Positions 13,979-22,494 of a stretch of DNA of 64,000 bases are shown piece after piece. Numbering within the stretch: position 1 is the first letter of the stretch; every line of letters starts with the position of its first letter. The DNA is from Pseudomonas viridiflava. Lineage in GTDB: Bacteria; Pseudomonadota; Gammaproteobacteria; Pseudomonadales; Pseudomonadaceae. The position numbers and the translations under genes are program-made. The DNA is taken from contig NZ_UWFN01000265.1 in NCBI RefSeq assembly GCF_900602065.1, positions 186,001 through 250,000 of the forward strand, in the 5' to 3' direction. The notes beneath the pieces are model-generated. The model saw only the letters and a program-made list of their open reading frames with translations. It made no database searches and had not been told where the DNA came from.

Positions 13979-15595
13979 TCAGTCCCAATCTTCGCTGGCC
14001 ACCCACGCTCCAGATCGTCGGCTGATTTGAATCAACCGATGCTGGCCAGTGCGGGAAAGTAGCTGTACATCGATCTCCTGTCCGTTCCTGCCATCAGGAT
14101 TCAAGCCACGCATGTAAATCACGATGCGATCAAACGTATCCATCACCAACTGGCGGATCTGCTCCCGCGCGTCGGTATCCAACTTATTAGCGCGTGCTGC
14201 AAGCTCTGCCCAACGCCCTGCCTGAGCAGGTTTGGTAGAGCGGGAAACCGTGGCCAGCTCGTGCTCCAGCTGCGCCACCTTCCTACCAGCTTCCACCTGC
14301 TGGGCCTCCAGTTCTCGCGCTTTACGAATGAAAGCCTGCGGCGGGGATCCGCTATCGTCAGCCATCAGCGCATCGGTAACCCTATCGAGTTGGACTTTGA
14401 TTTTTTCGCCCGCTGACCTGGCTACAATCAGTTGCTGGCGCAGCCCTTGACCATCGTCCCCCACCTGCAACAAACGCTGCAGGTTGATTTGATCCGAGCA
14501 AAAACTCAGCAAAGCGCGCTCGATCGGCACGACGCTACAAGAACCACTTTCCTTACAGCCACCATTCTTGCTGTACCCCACACAGTGCAAACGCCGATGA
14601 CCGTCATTCAAGCTTCCGTCTGTCTTCCGCCGACTCATGGCGTTTTGAGCGACGAGGGCACTACCGCAGTATCCACAATAAGTAATCCCCATACCGGTGA
14701 TGAAGCCTGGGATCTCGCCATGGCCACGTCGACGCAGGCGCTGACCTCCCAAGTGCTGAAGCTCGGACCACTCAGTCTCTGAAAGGAGGCGCGGATAGTA
14801 GTCCTCCAACAGATAATCTTCCCCGTCGACAGAGATGCGCTTCGCACCGCGCAGAGCAGGCAGTTTGATGAGCCTGTAGATCTGTTGACCATTGATTCCC
14901 CATTCGCTCAGCTCAAACCCCTCCTCGTGCATCAGCTTCGCTGCACGGGCAGCACCAAGCCCGCTTTGATACAACTCAAGCGCACGCTTCACTGCAGCGA
15001 CTCTTTCTGGGATCAACTCCCACGCATCTCCGGTCCACTTGACCCACTGTGGATCTTTACCGTTACGAACAAGGCCACGGTAAGTTCCGGCTATCCAGCC
15101 TTCACACAGTCTACGTATGGATGCCTTCACCCGCTTGCTCTTGGTATCGGATTCTTCGTGCGCACGAATCATCACCAGGAGCGAATAGACAAGGTCCATT
15201 GGCTGCGCCTTGAGACTGGCGCGGTTGTACTCCCGACCGTCACTCGCGGTGACGACGGTAATGCCAGCGTTGATAATTTGGGCCAACTGCGCCTGCGCCT
15301 GTATCGGTTCGGCACGGCTCAGCCGGTCCAGCCCCTCAACCACCAATATTGATCCAGCAGCGATGCGCCCGTCTTGGATAGCCAGAAGAAAGACTCCCAA
15401 TGCACCTTGGGTTACATGGCGCTGGTGATAGGCAGATAATCCTTCGTCCCGAAGTGACAACGACTCATCCAGCACCAGGCTTTTCTCGGCTGCCCAGCGC
15501 TGAGCATATTGAAGCTGTCGATCGGCGCTGCCACCTGCTGACTGTTTAGGATCAGAAAACCTTAGATAGCTGAATACTTTAGGGGAAATGGACAC
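13979..15595 (-). CDS. int: Large serine recombinase (phage integrase)
   Basis: The 538-residue protein has the resolvase domain at its N terminus with YLRFSDPKQS (Ser14 as nucleophile, Arg12) and the EGLDRLSR motif near residue 87. It then has a recombinase domain (about 170-290) with YQSGLGAARAAKLMHEEG. A zinc ribbon follows with YCGYCGSALV (about 309-318) and the pair LHCVGYSKNGGC, then a coiled coil (about 385-460). Such enzymes join attP and attB without host factors other than a directionality factor. Translation starts at a GTG that shares one base with the upstream TAG (TAGTG), so it is coupled to the membrane protein gene. P2 phages normally use a tyrosine integrase. Confidence 0.9.
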   Translation of the reverse strand: MSISPKVFSYLRFSDPKQSAGGSADRQLQYAQRWAAEKSLVLDESLSLRDEGLSAYHQRHVTQGALGVFLLAIQDGRIAAGSILVVEGLDRLSRAEPIQAQAQLAQIINAGITVVTASDGREYNRASLKAQPMDLVYSLLVMIRAHEESDTKSKRVKASIRRLCEGWIAGTYRGLVRNGKDPQWVKWTGDAWELIPERVAAVKRALELYQSGLGAARAAKLMHEEGFELSEWGINGQQIYRLIKLPALRGAKRISVDGEDYLLEDYYPRLLSETEWSELQHLGGQRLRRRGHGEIPGFITGMGITYCGYCGSALVAQNAMSRRKTDGSLNDGHRRLHCVGYSKNGGCKESGSCSVVPIERALLSFCSDQINLQRLLQVGDDGQGLRQQLIVARSAGEKIKVQLDRVTDALMADDSGSPPQAFIRKARELEAQQVEAGRKVAQLEHELATVSRSTKPAQAGRWAELAARANKLDTDAREQIRQLVMDTFDRIVIYMRGLNPDGRNGQEIDVQLLSRTGQHRLIQISRRSGAWVASEDWD

Positions 15596-16893
15596 TAGCC
15601 TGGAGCCTCGCTTGCGGAAGCCTTCTTCTTATCTGTAGAAGCTTTATCGCTATCTGATTTAGCTACCTCAATAACTTTTGATACAGACTCGAACATTGCA
15701 ACCATATGATTAAGGTCACCAGCCTTTGCTACGGATGCTTCCGGCCACTTCACTGTTTCTTCCAAAACCTTGAGTATCTGGCCTCTTATGGCAGCAATTT
15801 CCTCAGAGGGATTGGAAAACTCTACGACAGCATGATAAGAAAGCATGTATCGGTTAAAAAGCGATCTAGCCTTAACAAGATGGATTGATGATTCTACAAA
15901 CCCCTTATATTGCCGCAAAAACCATGCGGCCAAAAACTCCACCACAAGAAACGCCAGAGTGCATGAGACCATACCAATAATGGCATATTCGCCCACATAG
16001 CCGTTTTTTATAGCAAACTGCCAAATAAATATAGAGACAACGTATGCCGAAATCCCCCAAAGAAGAAACTTTATACCTGTATCAAGCAATTCCGAAGCTT
16101 TTGTATCAAATGTTAAAATCTGGAAGTCCAACTCTCTGACTAAAAAAGCAACATACGATTCAAACTTAGATACAGCCGTCCCGCTGGGTGGTGTGACGGA
16201 TGCAAAATATTCGTCAGAAATTTTTATACTATCTTCAGACTTGGTAACAGTTTCGGGAGATCGGGGCGGAACTTCCAGCAGTTTTATAGCGGCATTTATT
16301 TTCTCGTTTATATACCGTTCATTTTTCTCTTCCTGAGCCCTAATATCGATACCAACAAACCCTTTTTCCCGCTTAGGCATGTATGCTTGAACAATCACAC
16401 CCACCATAATACATATTAAAGCAACTAATACAGATAAAGTAATCTCCCAACTTTTAAAAACAAATGAGCCAAACTCAGGATAAAACCATAAGCCAACACT
16501 ATATATCGAAGCTATGAAACCCGTTAACATAGAAACAGCGTACATAGAACGATATTTTATTCTCGATATGCGCTCTGTCTTTTTCTCTGAAAAAAGAGAT
16601 CTTAATTCATCTTCTAAGTTAGCTTTTTCTTTACTAGTTCTCGCTGCCTCGGCTTTAATGCGATCGTACGCATCCTTCGCTCTTTGCTCGATAGCATCCA
16701 ACTGAGCCTTTTGCTCCAGATGACGATCTTCCATATGTTGTTCATCTGGATCCCTGCGAATACTTTCATCCGGGTCGCGACGATTTCTACTGTCCGGATC
16801 CCTATCACTCCCGTAGTCCGGATCCCTGTGATTGATGTTGTCCGGATCGCTATGATTCCTGTTGTCCGGATCCCTGTGATTTTTTTCTTCCAT
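15595..16893 (-). CDS. Four-TM protein with N-terminal octapeptide repeats, unknown function
   Basis: The ATG at 16893 gives 432 residues. Residues 7-54 are six tandem octapeptides built on (R/S)DPDxxNx. A charged coiled coil follows (about 55-110). Four membrane segments lie at about 117-138, 150-171, 274-295 and 303-326, with soluble parts between the pairs (172-273) and at the C terminus (327-432). The gene is clearly more AT-rich than the phage core and chromosome, which suggests recent acquisition. It lies at the prophage edge and touches the integrase start by one base. Phage-edge membrane proteins often exclude or resist other phages, but nothing in the sequence proves that. I do not recognise a family. 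Confidence 0.7.
   Translation of the reverse strand: MEEKNHRDPDNRNHSDPDNINHRDPDYGSDRDPDSRNRRDPDESIRRDPDEQHMEDRHLEQKAQLDAIEQRAKDAYDRIKAEAARTSKEKANLEDELRSLFSEKKTERISRIKYRSMYAVSMLTGFIASIYSVGLWFYPEFGSFVFKSWEITLSVLVALICIMVGVIVQAYMPKREKGFVGIDIRAQEEKNERYINEKINAAIKLLEVPPRSPETVTKSEDSIKISDEYFASVTPPSGTAVSKFESYVAFLVRELDFQILTFDTKASELLDTGIKFLLWGISAYVVSIFIWQFAIKNGYVGEYAIIGMVSCTLAFLVVEFLAAWFLRQYKGFVESSIHLVKARSLFNRYMLSYHAVVEFSNPSEEIAAIRGQILKVLEETVKWPEASVAKAGDLNHMVAMFESVSKVIEVAKSDSDKASTDKKKASASEAPG
16732..16875 (-). repeat. Six 24-bp tandem repeats coding (R/S)DPD octapeptides
   Basis: Six units of 24 bases, each containing a form of CGGGATCCGGAC on the minus strand, encode RDPDNRNH, SDPDNINH, RDPDYGSD, RDPDSRNR, RDPDESIR and RDPDEQHM. 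The DPD core is invariant and the last four positions vary. Repeat number may change between strains. Confidence 0.9.
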
Positions 16894-17003
16894 ACACTCA
16901 CCAAACCTAAATAGCAATCATTGCCAACAAAGAAAATTGCACATTTTTTAGCCAGCGAATAGAATCGCGCGCCCCAAAGAACGTACCCAACCGAGGTGAT
17001 TAT
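16894..17003. promoter_or_regulatory. Prophage/chromosome junction and rimO promoter
   Basis: The plus strand has TTGCAC (16937-16942), a 17-base spacer and TAGAAT (16960-16965), a good sigma-70 promoter about 40 bases before the rimO ATG. The attachment site must lie left of this promoter if it is native, but the core sequence cannot be seen without the other prophage end. Confidence 0.6.
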
Positions 17004-18332
17004 ATGAGCAAAACCCCAAGTGTAGGTTGGGTATCGTTAGGCTGCCCGAAAGCTTTGGTCGACTCCGAGCGCATCCTTACCCAGCTGCGCATGGAAGGCT
17101 ACGAAGTCGTACCGACTTATCAGGACGCCGACGTCGTTGTGGTCAATACCTGTGGTTTCATCGATGCCGCCAAGGCTGAATCGCTGGAAGTGATCGGCGA
17201 CGCCATTAAAGAGAACGGTAAGGTCATCGTCACCGGCTGCATGGGCGTTGATGAAAGCGTGATCCGTGACGTGCACCCAAGCGTGTTGTCCGTTACCGGT
17301 CCACAGCAATACGAGCAAGTGGTCAACGCCGTGCACGACGCAGCGCCGCCCAAGCTCGATCACAACCCGTTGATCGATCTGGTGCCGCCTCAAGGCGTCA
17401 AACTGACCCCACGCCACTACGCGTACCTGAAGATTTCCGAAGGCTGCAATCACAGCTGCAGCTTCTGCATCATCCCGTCGATGCGCGGCAAACTGGTCAG
17501 CCGCCCGGTGGGCGATGTACTCGACGAAGCCCAGCGTCTGGTCAAGGCTGGCGTAAAAGAACTGCTCGTAATCTCTCAGGACACCAGCGCCTACGGCGTC
17601 GACGTCAAGTATCGCACCGGTTTCTGGAACGGTGCCCCGGTCAAGACTCGCATGACCGAGCTGTGTCAGGCCCTGAGCTCAATGGGTGTCTGGGTCCGTC
17701 TGCACTATGTTTACCCGTACCCGCACGTTGATGAGCTGATCCCGCTGATGGCCGCCGGGAAAATCCTGCCGTACCTGGATATCCCCTTCCAGCACGCCAG
17801 CCCGAAAGTGCTCAAGCTGATGAAGCGTCCGGCCTTCGAAGACAAGACTCTGGCCCGTATCAAGAACTGGCGTGAGCAATGCCCGGACCTGATCATCCGT
17901 TCGACCTTCATCGTCGGCTTCCCCGGCGAAACCGAAGAAGACTTCCAGTACCTGCTGGACTGGCTGACTGAAGCACAACTCGACCGCGTCGGCTGCTTCC
18001 AGTACTCGCCGGTTGAAGGCGCACCGGCCAACCTGCTGGACGCGGCCATTGTGCCGGACGACGTCAAACAGGACCGTTGGGACCGCTTCATGGCCCACCA
18101 GCAAGCCATCAGCGCTGCCCGCCTGCAGATGAAAATCGGCCGGGAAATCGAAGTGTTGATTGACGAAGTCGACGAGCAAGGCGCTGTGGGCCGCTGCTTC
18201 TTCGATGCTCCGGAAATCGACGGCAATGTGTTCATCGCCCTGGATGACAACAGCACCTTGAAGCCAGGCGACAAGGTCATGTGCCGCGTCACCGACGCCG
18301 ATGAGTATGATCTCTGGGCCGAGACGCTTTGA
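17004..18332 (+). CDS. rimO: Ribosomal protein S12 methylthiotransferase RimO
   Basis: This radical-SAM enzyme adds a methylthio group to an aspartate of S12. The 442-residue protein has the N-terminal UPF0004 domain ([17 protein letters not shown], with three cluster cysteines including VVNTCGF and VTGCMG). The radical-SAM motif [13 protein letters not shown] (CxxxCxxC) is near residue 147, and a TRAM domain lies at the C terminus. GAGGTG lies six bases before the ATG. The N terminus appears a few residues shorter than in other pseudomonads I recall, but starts at a well-placed site. It is the first chromosomal gene next to the prophage and is followed by a strong terminator. Confidence 0.95.
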   Translation: MSKTPSVGWVSLGCPKALVDSERILTQLRMEGYEVVPTYQDADVVVVNTCGFIDAAKAESLEVIGDAIKENGKVIVTGCMGVDESVIRDVHPSVLSVTGPQQYEQVVNAVHDAAPPKLDHNPLIDLVPPQGVKLTPRHYAYLKISEGCNHSCSFCIIPSMRGKLVSRPVGDVLDEAQRLVKAGVKELLVISQDTSAYGVDVKYRTGFWNGAPVKTRMTELCQALSSMGVWVRLHYVYPYPHVDELIPLMAAGKILPYLDIPFQHASPKVLKLMKRPAFEDKTLARIKNWREQCPDLIIRSTFIVGFPGETEEDFQYLLDWLTEAQLDRVGCFQYSPVEGAPANLLDAAIVPDDVKQDRWDRFMAHQQAISAARLQMKIGREIEVLIDEVDEQGAVGRCFFDAPEIDGNVFIALDDNSTLKPGDKVMCRVTDADEYDLWAETL

Positions 18333-18360
18333 CCCTCCGTTTGAGCTGATGCAACAAAAC

Positions 18361-18392
18361 AGCCCCGCCCTTCAAACGGCGGGGCTTTTTTT
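18361..18392 (+). terminator. rimO terminator
   Basis: Nine-base stem AGCCCCGCC/GGCGGGGCT with an eight-base loop, followed by a T-run; it begins 28 bases after the rimO stop. Confidence 0.9.
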
Positions 18393-18513
18393 GACTTCGA
18401 AGGGCTAAGCTAGTCCGTGTGCACTGCCTTCTATCGAACAGCTGTAATCCTTTAACTGAAATGCATTTTCTGTAGAAAATCGCCCCCGCGTCCCTGACAC
18501 CACGCTGTCTCAC

Positions 18514-18627
18514 GGCAAGCATAGGACCTGTAGGAGTGAGCTTGCTCGCGATTTAGACCTGCTGAGAATTAGCGTCTGGCCTGACGCTATCGCGAGCAAG
18601 CTCACTTCTACAGGGTCCATGCTTGCC
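18514..18627. repeat. REPIN-type inverted repeat, large
   Basis: Arms of 39 bases (18514-18552 and 18589-18627) pair with few mismatches. They contain GTAGGAGTGAGCTTGCTCGCG, a known type of Pseudomonas REP unit. Weaker pairing (CCTGACAC/GTGTCAGG) continues outward to about 18493 and 18661. The 361-base gap between rimO and the acetyltransferase holds only this and the terminator. Confidence 0.8.
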
Positions 18628-18694
18628 ACGAAACAACGCAGCGCCTTGGCGACGTGTCAGGAACACAAAGCGACCTTCAGTGGAGCCAAACCCC

Positions 18695-19147
18695 ATGCAA
18701 CATCCGGCGATCTCCAACGCTGATAAAAATGACTATCCGCAATTGATTCAAGTCTGGGAAAGCGCTGTCCGCGCGACGCATGACTTTTTGCCCGATGCGT
18801 ACATCGTGCAGCTCAAGGAGCTGCTGCTGACCCGTTATCTGGATACCGTGACGCTGGTCTGCACCCGGGATTCACACCTGAATATCACGGGCTTCGCCGG
18901 CGTCAGTATCGGCAAGCTGGAGATGCTGTTCATCGCCGCCGATCATCGCGGCCGAGGGCTGGGCAAACAGCTATTGGCTCACAGCATCGAACACTTCAGG
19001 ATTCGCGAACTGGACGTCAACGAACAGAACCCGCAAGCGCTGGAGTTTTACCTCAAGCAGGGTTTTGAAGTGATCAGCCGTTCTGAAGTCGACGGGCTTG
19101 GGCAGCCGTATCCAATGTTGCGGATGAGGCTGGAGCAGCGATTTTGA
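18695..19147 (+). CDS. GNAT acetyltransferase, YjaB-like
   Basis: The ATG at 18695 has TGGAG nine bases upstream and gives 150 residues, the E. coli YjaB length. Matching blocks are VWESAVRATHDFL, LEMLFIAADHRGRGLGKQLL (the acetyl-CoA loop, R/Q-x-x-G-x-G), DVNEQNPQALEFYLKQGF and RSEVDGLGQPYPML. Family members transfer an acetyl group from acetyl-CoA to lysine or small amines; the substrate here is not known. It stands alone between two REP elements. Confidence 0.85.
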   Translation: MQHPAISNADKNDYPQLIQVWESAVRATHDFLPDAYIVQLKELLLTRYLDTVTLVCTRDSHLNITGFAGVSIGKLEMLFIAADHRGRGLGKQLLAHSIEHFRIRELDVNEQNPQALEFYLKQGFEVISRSEVDGLGQPYPMLRMRLEQRF

Positions 19148-19161
19148 TAACCAAGCCCCCC

Positions 19162-19233
19162 GTAGGAGCTGCCGAAGGCTGCGATTGCGGTGTATCAGGG
19201 GGAAATGCAATCGCAGCCTTCGGCAGCTCCTAC
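19162..19233. repeat. REPIN-type inverted repeat (perfect 26-bp arms)
   Basis: Arms 19162-19187 and 19208-19233 are perfect complements containing GTAGGAGCTGCCGAAGGCTG, a common Pseudomonas REP type. The loop is 20 bases. Confidence 0.9.
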
Positions 19234-19379
19234 AAGAATGCATTCAGCATTTTGTTTGATGGAAGTGGCTTCAGCTATGAAGGCAGCGACCCGATTACGC
19301 ACCATTTGCAATGTTGCCGCGATTAACCGGGCGGGCACGGGTACAATGTCGGCCTTTCTCTCAAGTAACGGCTTTTGTC

Positions 19380-20090
19380 ATGTCAGAACCCATCCGCCTC
19401 TCCAAACGCCTGATCGAACTGACCGGCTGCTCCCGCAGGGAGGCTGAGCTGTATATCGAAGGCGGCTGGGTCACCGTGGACGGTAAAGTCATCGATGAAC
19501 CGCAGTTCAAGGTCGACACCGAAACGGTTGTGCTGGATCGCGAAGCCAAGGCCGATGCACCAGAGCCTGTCACCATCATCTTCCACAAACCGGCCACTCT
19601 GCGCGAAGCCGATGCACTGGCATTGATTACCCCTGCCACCCTCTCGGAAGAACACAGCTTCGGCAAACGTCCGCTCAAAGGACACTTTCTGCGCCTTGAA
19701 CCTATCTCGACGCTGCAGGCCAATGCCAGCGGTTTGATGGTGTTCAGCCAGGACTGGAAGATCCTCCGAAAGCTCACGGATGATCGCAGCAAGATCGAGC
19801 AAGAGTACGTGGTGGAAATATCCGGTGAGATGGTCGCTCACGGCCTCAACCGGCTCAATCACGGCATGACTTACAAAGGCACGGAATTGCCCAAGGTCAA
19901 AGCCAGCTGGCAGAGCGAGAACCGTCTGCGTTTTGCGATGAAAAACCCGCAACCCGGCGTCATTGCTCAAATGTGTGAAGCCGTAGGCCTGAAGATCGTT
20001 TCAGTCCGGCGCATCCGCATCGGCGGCGTGTCCATGGGCAAGTTGCCCGAAGGCCAATGGCGCTACATGACTTCCAAAGAGAAGTTCTGA
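19380..20090 (+). CDS. RsuA/RluF-type pseudouridine synthase homologue, catalytic Asp missing
   Basis: The 236-residue protein starts at the ATG at 19380 with an S4 RNA-binding domain (LSKRLIELTGCSRREAELYIEGGWVTVDGKV, about 7-50), then the RsuA-type catalytic fold. In active enzymes the motif is GRLDxxTxGL. Here the aligned segment is STLQANASGLMVF (about residues 111-123), so the catalytic Asp is replaced by Gln and the Arg by Thr. Later motifs (EQEYVVEI, VGLKIVSVRRIRIG) are kept. It may bind RNA without modifying it, or use different chemistry. It stands alone between a REP element and the YehS gene. Confidence 0.75.
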   Translation: MSEPIRLSKRLIELTGCSRREAELYIEGGWVTVDGKVIDEPQFKVDTETVVLDREAKADAPEPVTIIFHKPATLREADALALITPATLSEEHSFGKRPLKGHFLRLEPISTLQANASGLMVFSQDWKILRKLTDDRSKIEQEYVVEISGEMVAHGLNRLNHGMTYKGTELPKVKASWQSENRLRFAMKNPQPGVIAQMCEAVGLKIVSVRRIRIGGVSMGKLPEGQWRYMTSKEKF

Positions 20091-20155
20091 TTCAGTTCAA
20101 TGCTGCAGGATCCTTTCCTGCCGCGTGACCCCAGCCTTACCAGGATTTACCCATC

Positions 20156-20617
20156 ATGATGAACAACGACGTATTGCGCAGCGTGCGCTACATGCTTGAT
20201 ATCAGCGACGGCAAAATTGTCGACATTACAAAGCTTGGCGGAATGGAAATTTCCAAGGCTGATGTCATCGCCTTCACCAAGAAGGAAGACGAAGAAGGCT
20301 ATCTGAATTGCAGCGATGAAATCATGGCGCACTTCCTTGATGGCCTGGTGATTTTCAAGCGTGGCAAGGACGACAGCCGCGCGCCGCAGCCTGTCGAGCT
20401 GCCAGTCACCAACAACACCGTCTTGAAGAAGCTGCGCGTAGCCTTCGAACTGAAGGAAGAGGACATGCATGCGATCCTCAAATCGGTTGAGTTCCCGGTC
20501 TCCAAACCTGAACTGAGCGCCCTGTTCCGCAAATTCGGCCACAGCAACTACCGTACGTGTGGCGACCAGTTGCTGCGTAACTTCCTCAAGGGTTTGACCC
20601 TGCGGGTTCGCGGCTGA
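20156..20617 (+). CDS. DUF1456 protein, YehS family
   Basis: The 153-residue protein (152 if the second ATG is used) matches E. coli YehS along its length: NDVLRSVRYMLDISDGKIVDI, then KKEDEEGYLNCSDEIMAHFLDGL, and VLKKLRVAFELKEEDM with GDQLLRNFLKGL near the end. The fold is two copies of an all-helical repeat. No function is established to my knowledge. It may be co-transcribed with the RsuA-like gene 65 bases upstream, and a REPIN follows it. Confidence 0.85.
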   Translation: MMNNDVLRSVRYMLDISDGKIVDITKLGGMEISKADVIAFTKKEDEEGYLNCSDEIMAHFLDGLVIFKRGKDDSRAPQPVELPVTNNTVLKKLRVAFELKEEDMHAILKSVEFPVSKPELSALFRKFGHSNYRTCGDQLLRNFLKGLTLRVRG

Positions 20618-20645
20618 ACAAGCTGGCTACCGCCATGTAGAGAAC

Positions 20646-20739
20646 CTGTGGGAGCGAATTCATTCGCGAATACGGCCTTCCACACCTTCGAAAAGCGTTG
20701 GATGTACCGGCCCTTTCGCGAATAAATTCGCTCCCACAG
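20646..20739. repeat. REPIN, GGGAGCGAATTCATTCGCGAA family
   Basis: Arms 20646-20670 and 20715-20739 pair with one mismatch. The same unit recurs at 42118 and 49038. Confidence 0.9.
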
Positions 20740-20776
20740 TCCGCATGGCGTACTCATTTCAATTCAGACGCATCTC

Positions 20777-21481
20777 ATGACTGATTCCTACACCGTCTCC
20801 CCCATCGGCTTCGTCCGCTCCTGCTTCAAGGAGAAGTTCGCCATTCCGCGCCAGCCACAACTGGCGCCAGCGGCGCGTGGCGTGCTGGAACTAGTGGCGC
20901 CGTTCGATCAGGGCGATGCCGTGCAGGGTCTGGAACACGTCAGTCATGTCTGGATTCTGTTTCTCTTTCATCAAGCTCTGGAAGACAAACCCCGCTTGAA
21001 AGTCAGGCCGCCACGGCTGGGGGGCAACCAGTCGATGGGCGTCTTCGCCACCCGTGCCACGCATCGCCCGAACGGGATCGGCCAGTCAGTGGTCAAGCTC
21101 GACAAGGTTGAAGCCGGACGCCTGTACTTATCGGGCATCGACTTACTGGACGGCACGCCGGTACTGGACATCAAGCCCTATGTGCCTTACGCCGACAACG
21201 TGTCAACAGCATTCAATAACATGGCCAGTGCCGCACCAGACCTCATCCCTGTGAATTGGGATGAGTCAGCCTTGAAGCAGGCTCATGAGCACGGCATGCG
21301 CCTGAATGAACCGCTAATCGAACTGATCGAGCAATGCCTGGCGCAGGACCCACGTCCGGCCTATCAGACACCCACTTCGGAACGCCGCTACGGTGCGCAA
21401 TTCTGGGACCTCGACGTGCGTTGGCACTACCCCGGCCCGGGAGTGATCAACGTGCTGGAAGTCGTGCTCACTGCCGATTGA
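20777..21481 (+). CDS. trmO: tRNA m6t6A37 methyltransferase TrmO (TsaA family)
   Basis: The 234-residue protein carries the TrmO core: PIGFVRSCFKEKFAIPRQP at the start, RGVLELVAPF, HVSHVWILFLFH, then the signature GVFATRATHRPNGIGQSVVKL (about 91-111) and LDGTPVLDIKPYVPYAD (about 125-141). It methylates threonylcarbamoyladenosine at position 37 of tRNA-Thr using SAM. The C-terminal domain ends in a typical GPGVINVLEV. It converges with fpr and shares a two-way terminator. Confidence 0.92.
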   Translation: MTDSYTVSPIGFVRSCFKEKFAIPRQPQLAPAARGVLELVAPFDQGDAVQGLEHVSHVWILFLFHQALEDKPRLKVRPPRLGGNQSMGVFATRATHRPNGIGQSVVKLDKVEAGRLYLSGIDLLDGTPVLDIKPYVPYADNVSTAFNNMASAAPDLIPVNWDESALKQAHEHGMRLNEPLIELIEQCLAQDPRPAYQTPTSERRYGAQFWDLDVRWHYPGPGVINVLEVVLTAD

Positions 21482-21504
21482 TTACATCACGAATCTGCGC
21501 CCAC

Positions 21505-21544
21505 AAAAAAACCGCCCGGTCCGTGACCCCCAGGCGGTTTTTTT
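21505..21544. terminator. Bidirectional terminator between trmO and fpr
   Basis: ACCGCC/GGCGGT stem with an A-run on the left and a T-run on the right serves both converging genes. Confidence 0.85.
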
Positions 21545-21593
21545 GTCACATCAGCGGGGCGTGCGAACACCCCCCACCCCGTAATTTCAGCGC

Positions 21594-22373
21594 TTACTTC
21601 TCGACGAATGCACGCTCGATCAGATAGTCGCCTGGCTCACGCATACGCGGAGAAACCGTCAGACCGAAGCTGTTGAGCACTTCGCTGGTTTCGTCGAGCA
21701 TGCTTGGGCTACCGCACAACATGGCGCGGTCGTCCTGAGGATTGATCGGTGGCAGCCCAATATCGCTGAACAACTTGCCGCTGCGCATCAGGTCAGTCAG
21801 ACGACCTTCGTTCTCGAACGGCTCACGAGTAACGGTTGGGTAGTAAATCAGCTTGTCGCGCAGCGCGTCGCCGAAGAACTCGTTCTGTGGCAGGTGTTCG
21901 GTGATGAATTCGCGGTAAGCGACTTCATTCACATAGCGTACGCCGTGGCACAGAATGACTTTTTCGAAACGCTCATAGGTTTCAGGGTCTTGAATAACGC
22001 TCATGAACGGCGCCAGACCGGTACCCGTGCTCAGCAGATAAAGATGCTTGCCCGGCTTGAGGTCGTCGAGTACCAGCGTGCCCGTAGGCTTTTTGCTGAT
22101 GATGATCTCATCGCCTTCCTTCAAGTGTTGCAACTGCGAAGTCAGGGGACCATCAGGCACTTTAATGCTGAAGAATTCGAGATGCTCTTCCCAGTTCGGG
22201 CTGGCGATCGAATAGGCACGCATGAGCGGGCGCCCGTTTGGCTGCTGCAGACCGATCATGACGAACTGACCGTTCTCGAAACGCAGACCTGGATCGCGGG
22301 TGCACTTGAAACTGAAGAGTGTGTCGTTCCAGTGGTGGACGCTTAGAACACGCTCGTGGTTCATGTTGCTCAT
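21594..22373 (-). CDS. fpr: Ferredoxin-NADP+ reductase Fpr
   Basis: The 259-residue protein has the FAD-binding motif RAYSIASP (about 53-60), the pyrophosphate stretch KPTGTLVLDDL, the NADP motif TGTGLAPFMSVI (about 115-126), AMLCGSPSML and a C-terminal VEK without an aromatic last residue, as in Pseudomonas/Azotobacter bacterial-type Fpr. It moves electrons between NADPH and ferredoxin or flavodoxin and helps in oxidative stress and iron use. It is divergent from a LysR gene, which is the known fpr-finR arrangement. Confidence 0.93.
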   Translation of the reverse strand: MSNMNHERVLSVHHWNDTLFSFKCTRDPGLRFENGQFVMIGLQQPNGRPLMRAYSIASPNWEEHLEFFSIKVPDGPLTSQLQHLKEGDEIIISKKPTGTLVLDDLKPGKHLYLLSTGTGLAPFMSVIQDPETYERFEKVILCHGVRYVNEVAYREFITEHLPQNEFFGDALRDKLIYYPTVTREPFENEGRLTDLMRSGKLFSDIGLPPINPQDDRAMLCGSPSMLDETSEVLNSFGLTVSPRMREPGDYLIERAFVEK

Positions 22374-22494
22374 TTACGTGAAAACTCCTGAGATTCGCTT
22401 GCGCCGGGTAGGAACGCTATTGCGCGATATTCTAGTGGGAAGCACAATATCTGTTAACTGAATTATTAAGATATAGGTTATCGGTTATATAGAT
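22374..22494. promoter_or_regulatory. fpr-finR divergent control region
   Basis: The 121-base gap is AT-rich at the finR side and contains the near-palindrome ATATAGGTTATCGGTTATAT (about 22471-22490), a possible FinR binding site, plus a TTAAC/GTTAA-like dyad. Both promoters must lie here. Confidence 0.5.

Noticed and set aside
16740..16884. CRISPR array from regular 24-bp repeats
   Set aside because: The repeats are tandem without unique spacers, lie in frame inside a gene and encode octapeptides.
16894..16936. att core sequence beside rimO
   Set aside because: The other prophage end lies outside the window, so no duplicated core can be identified; serine integrase cores are very short.
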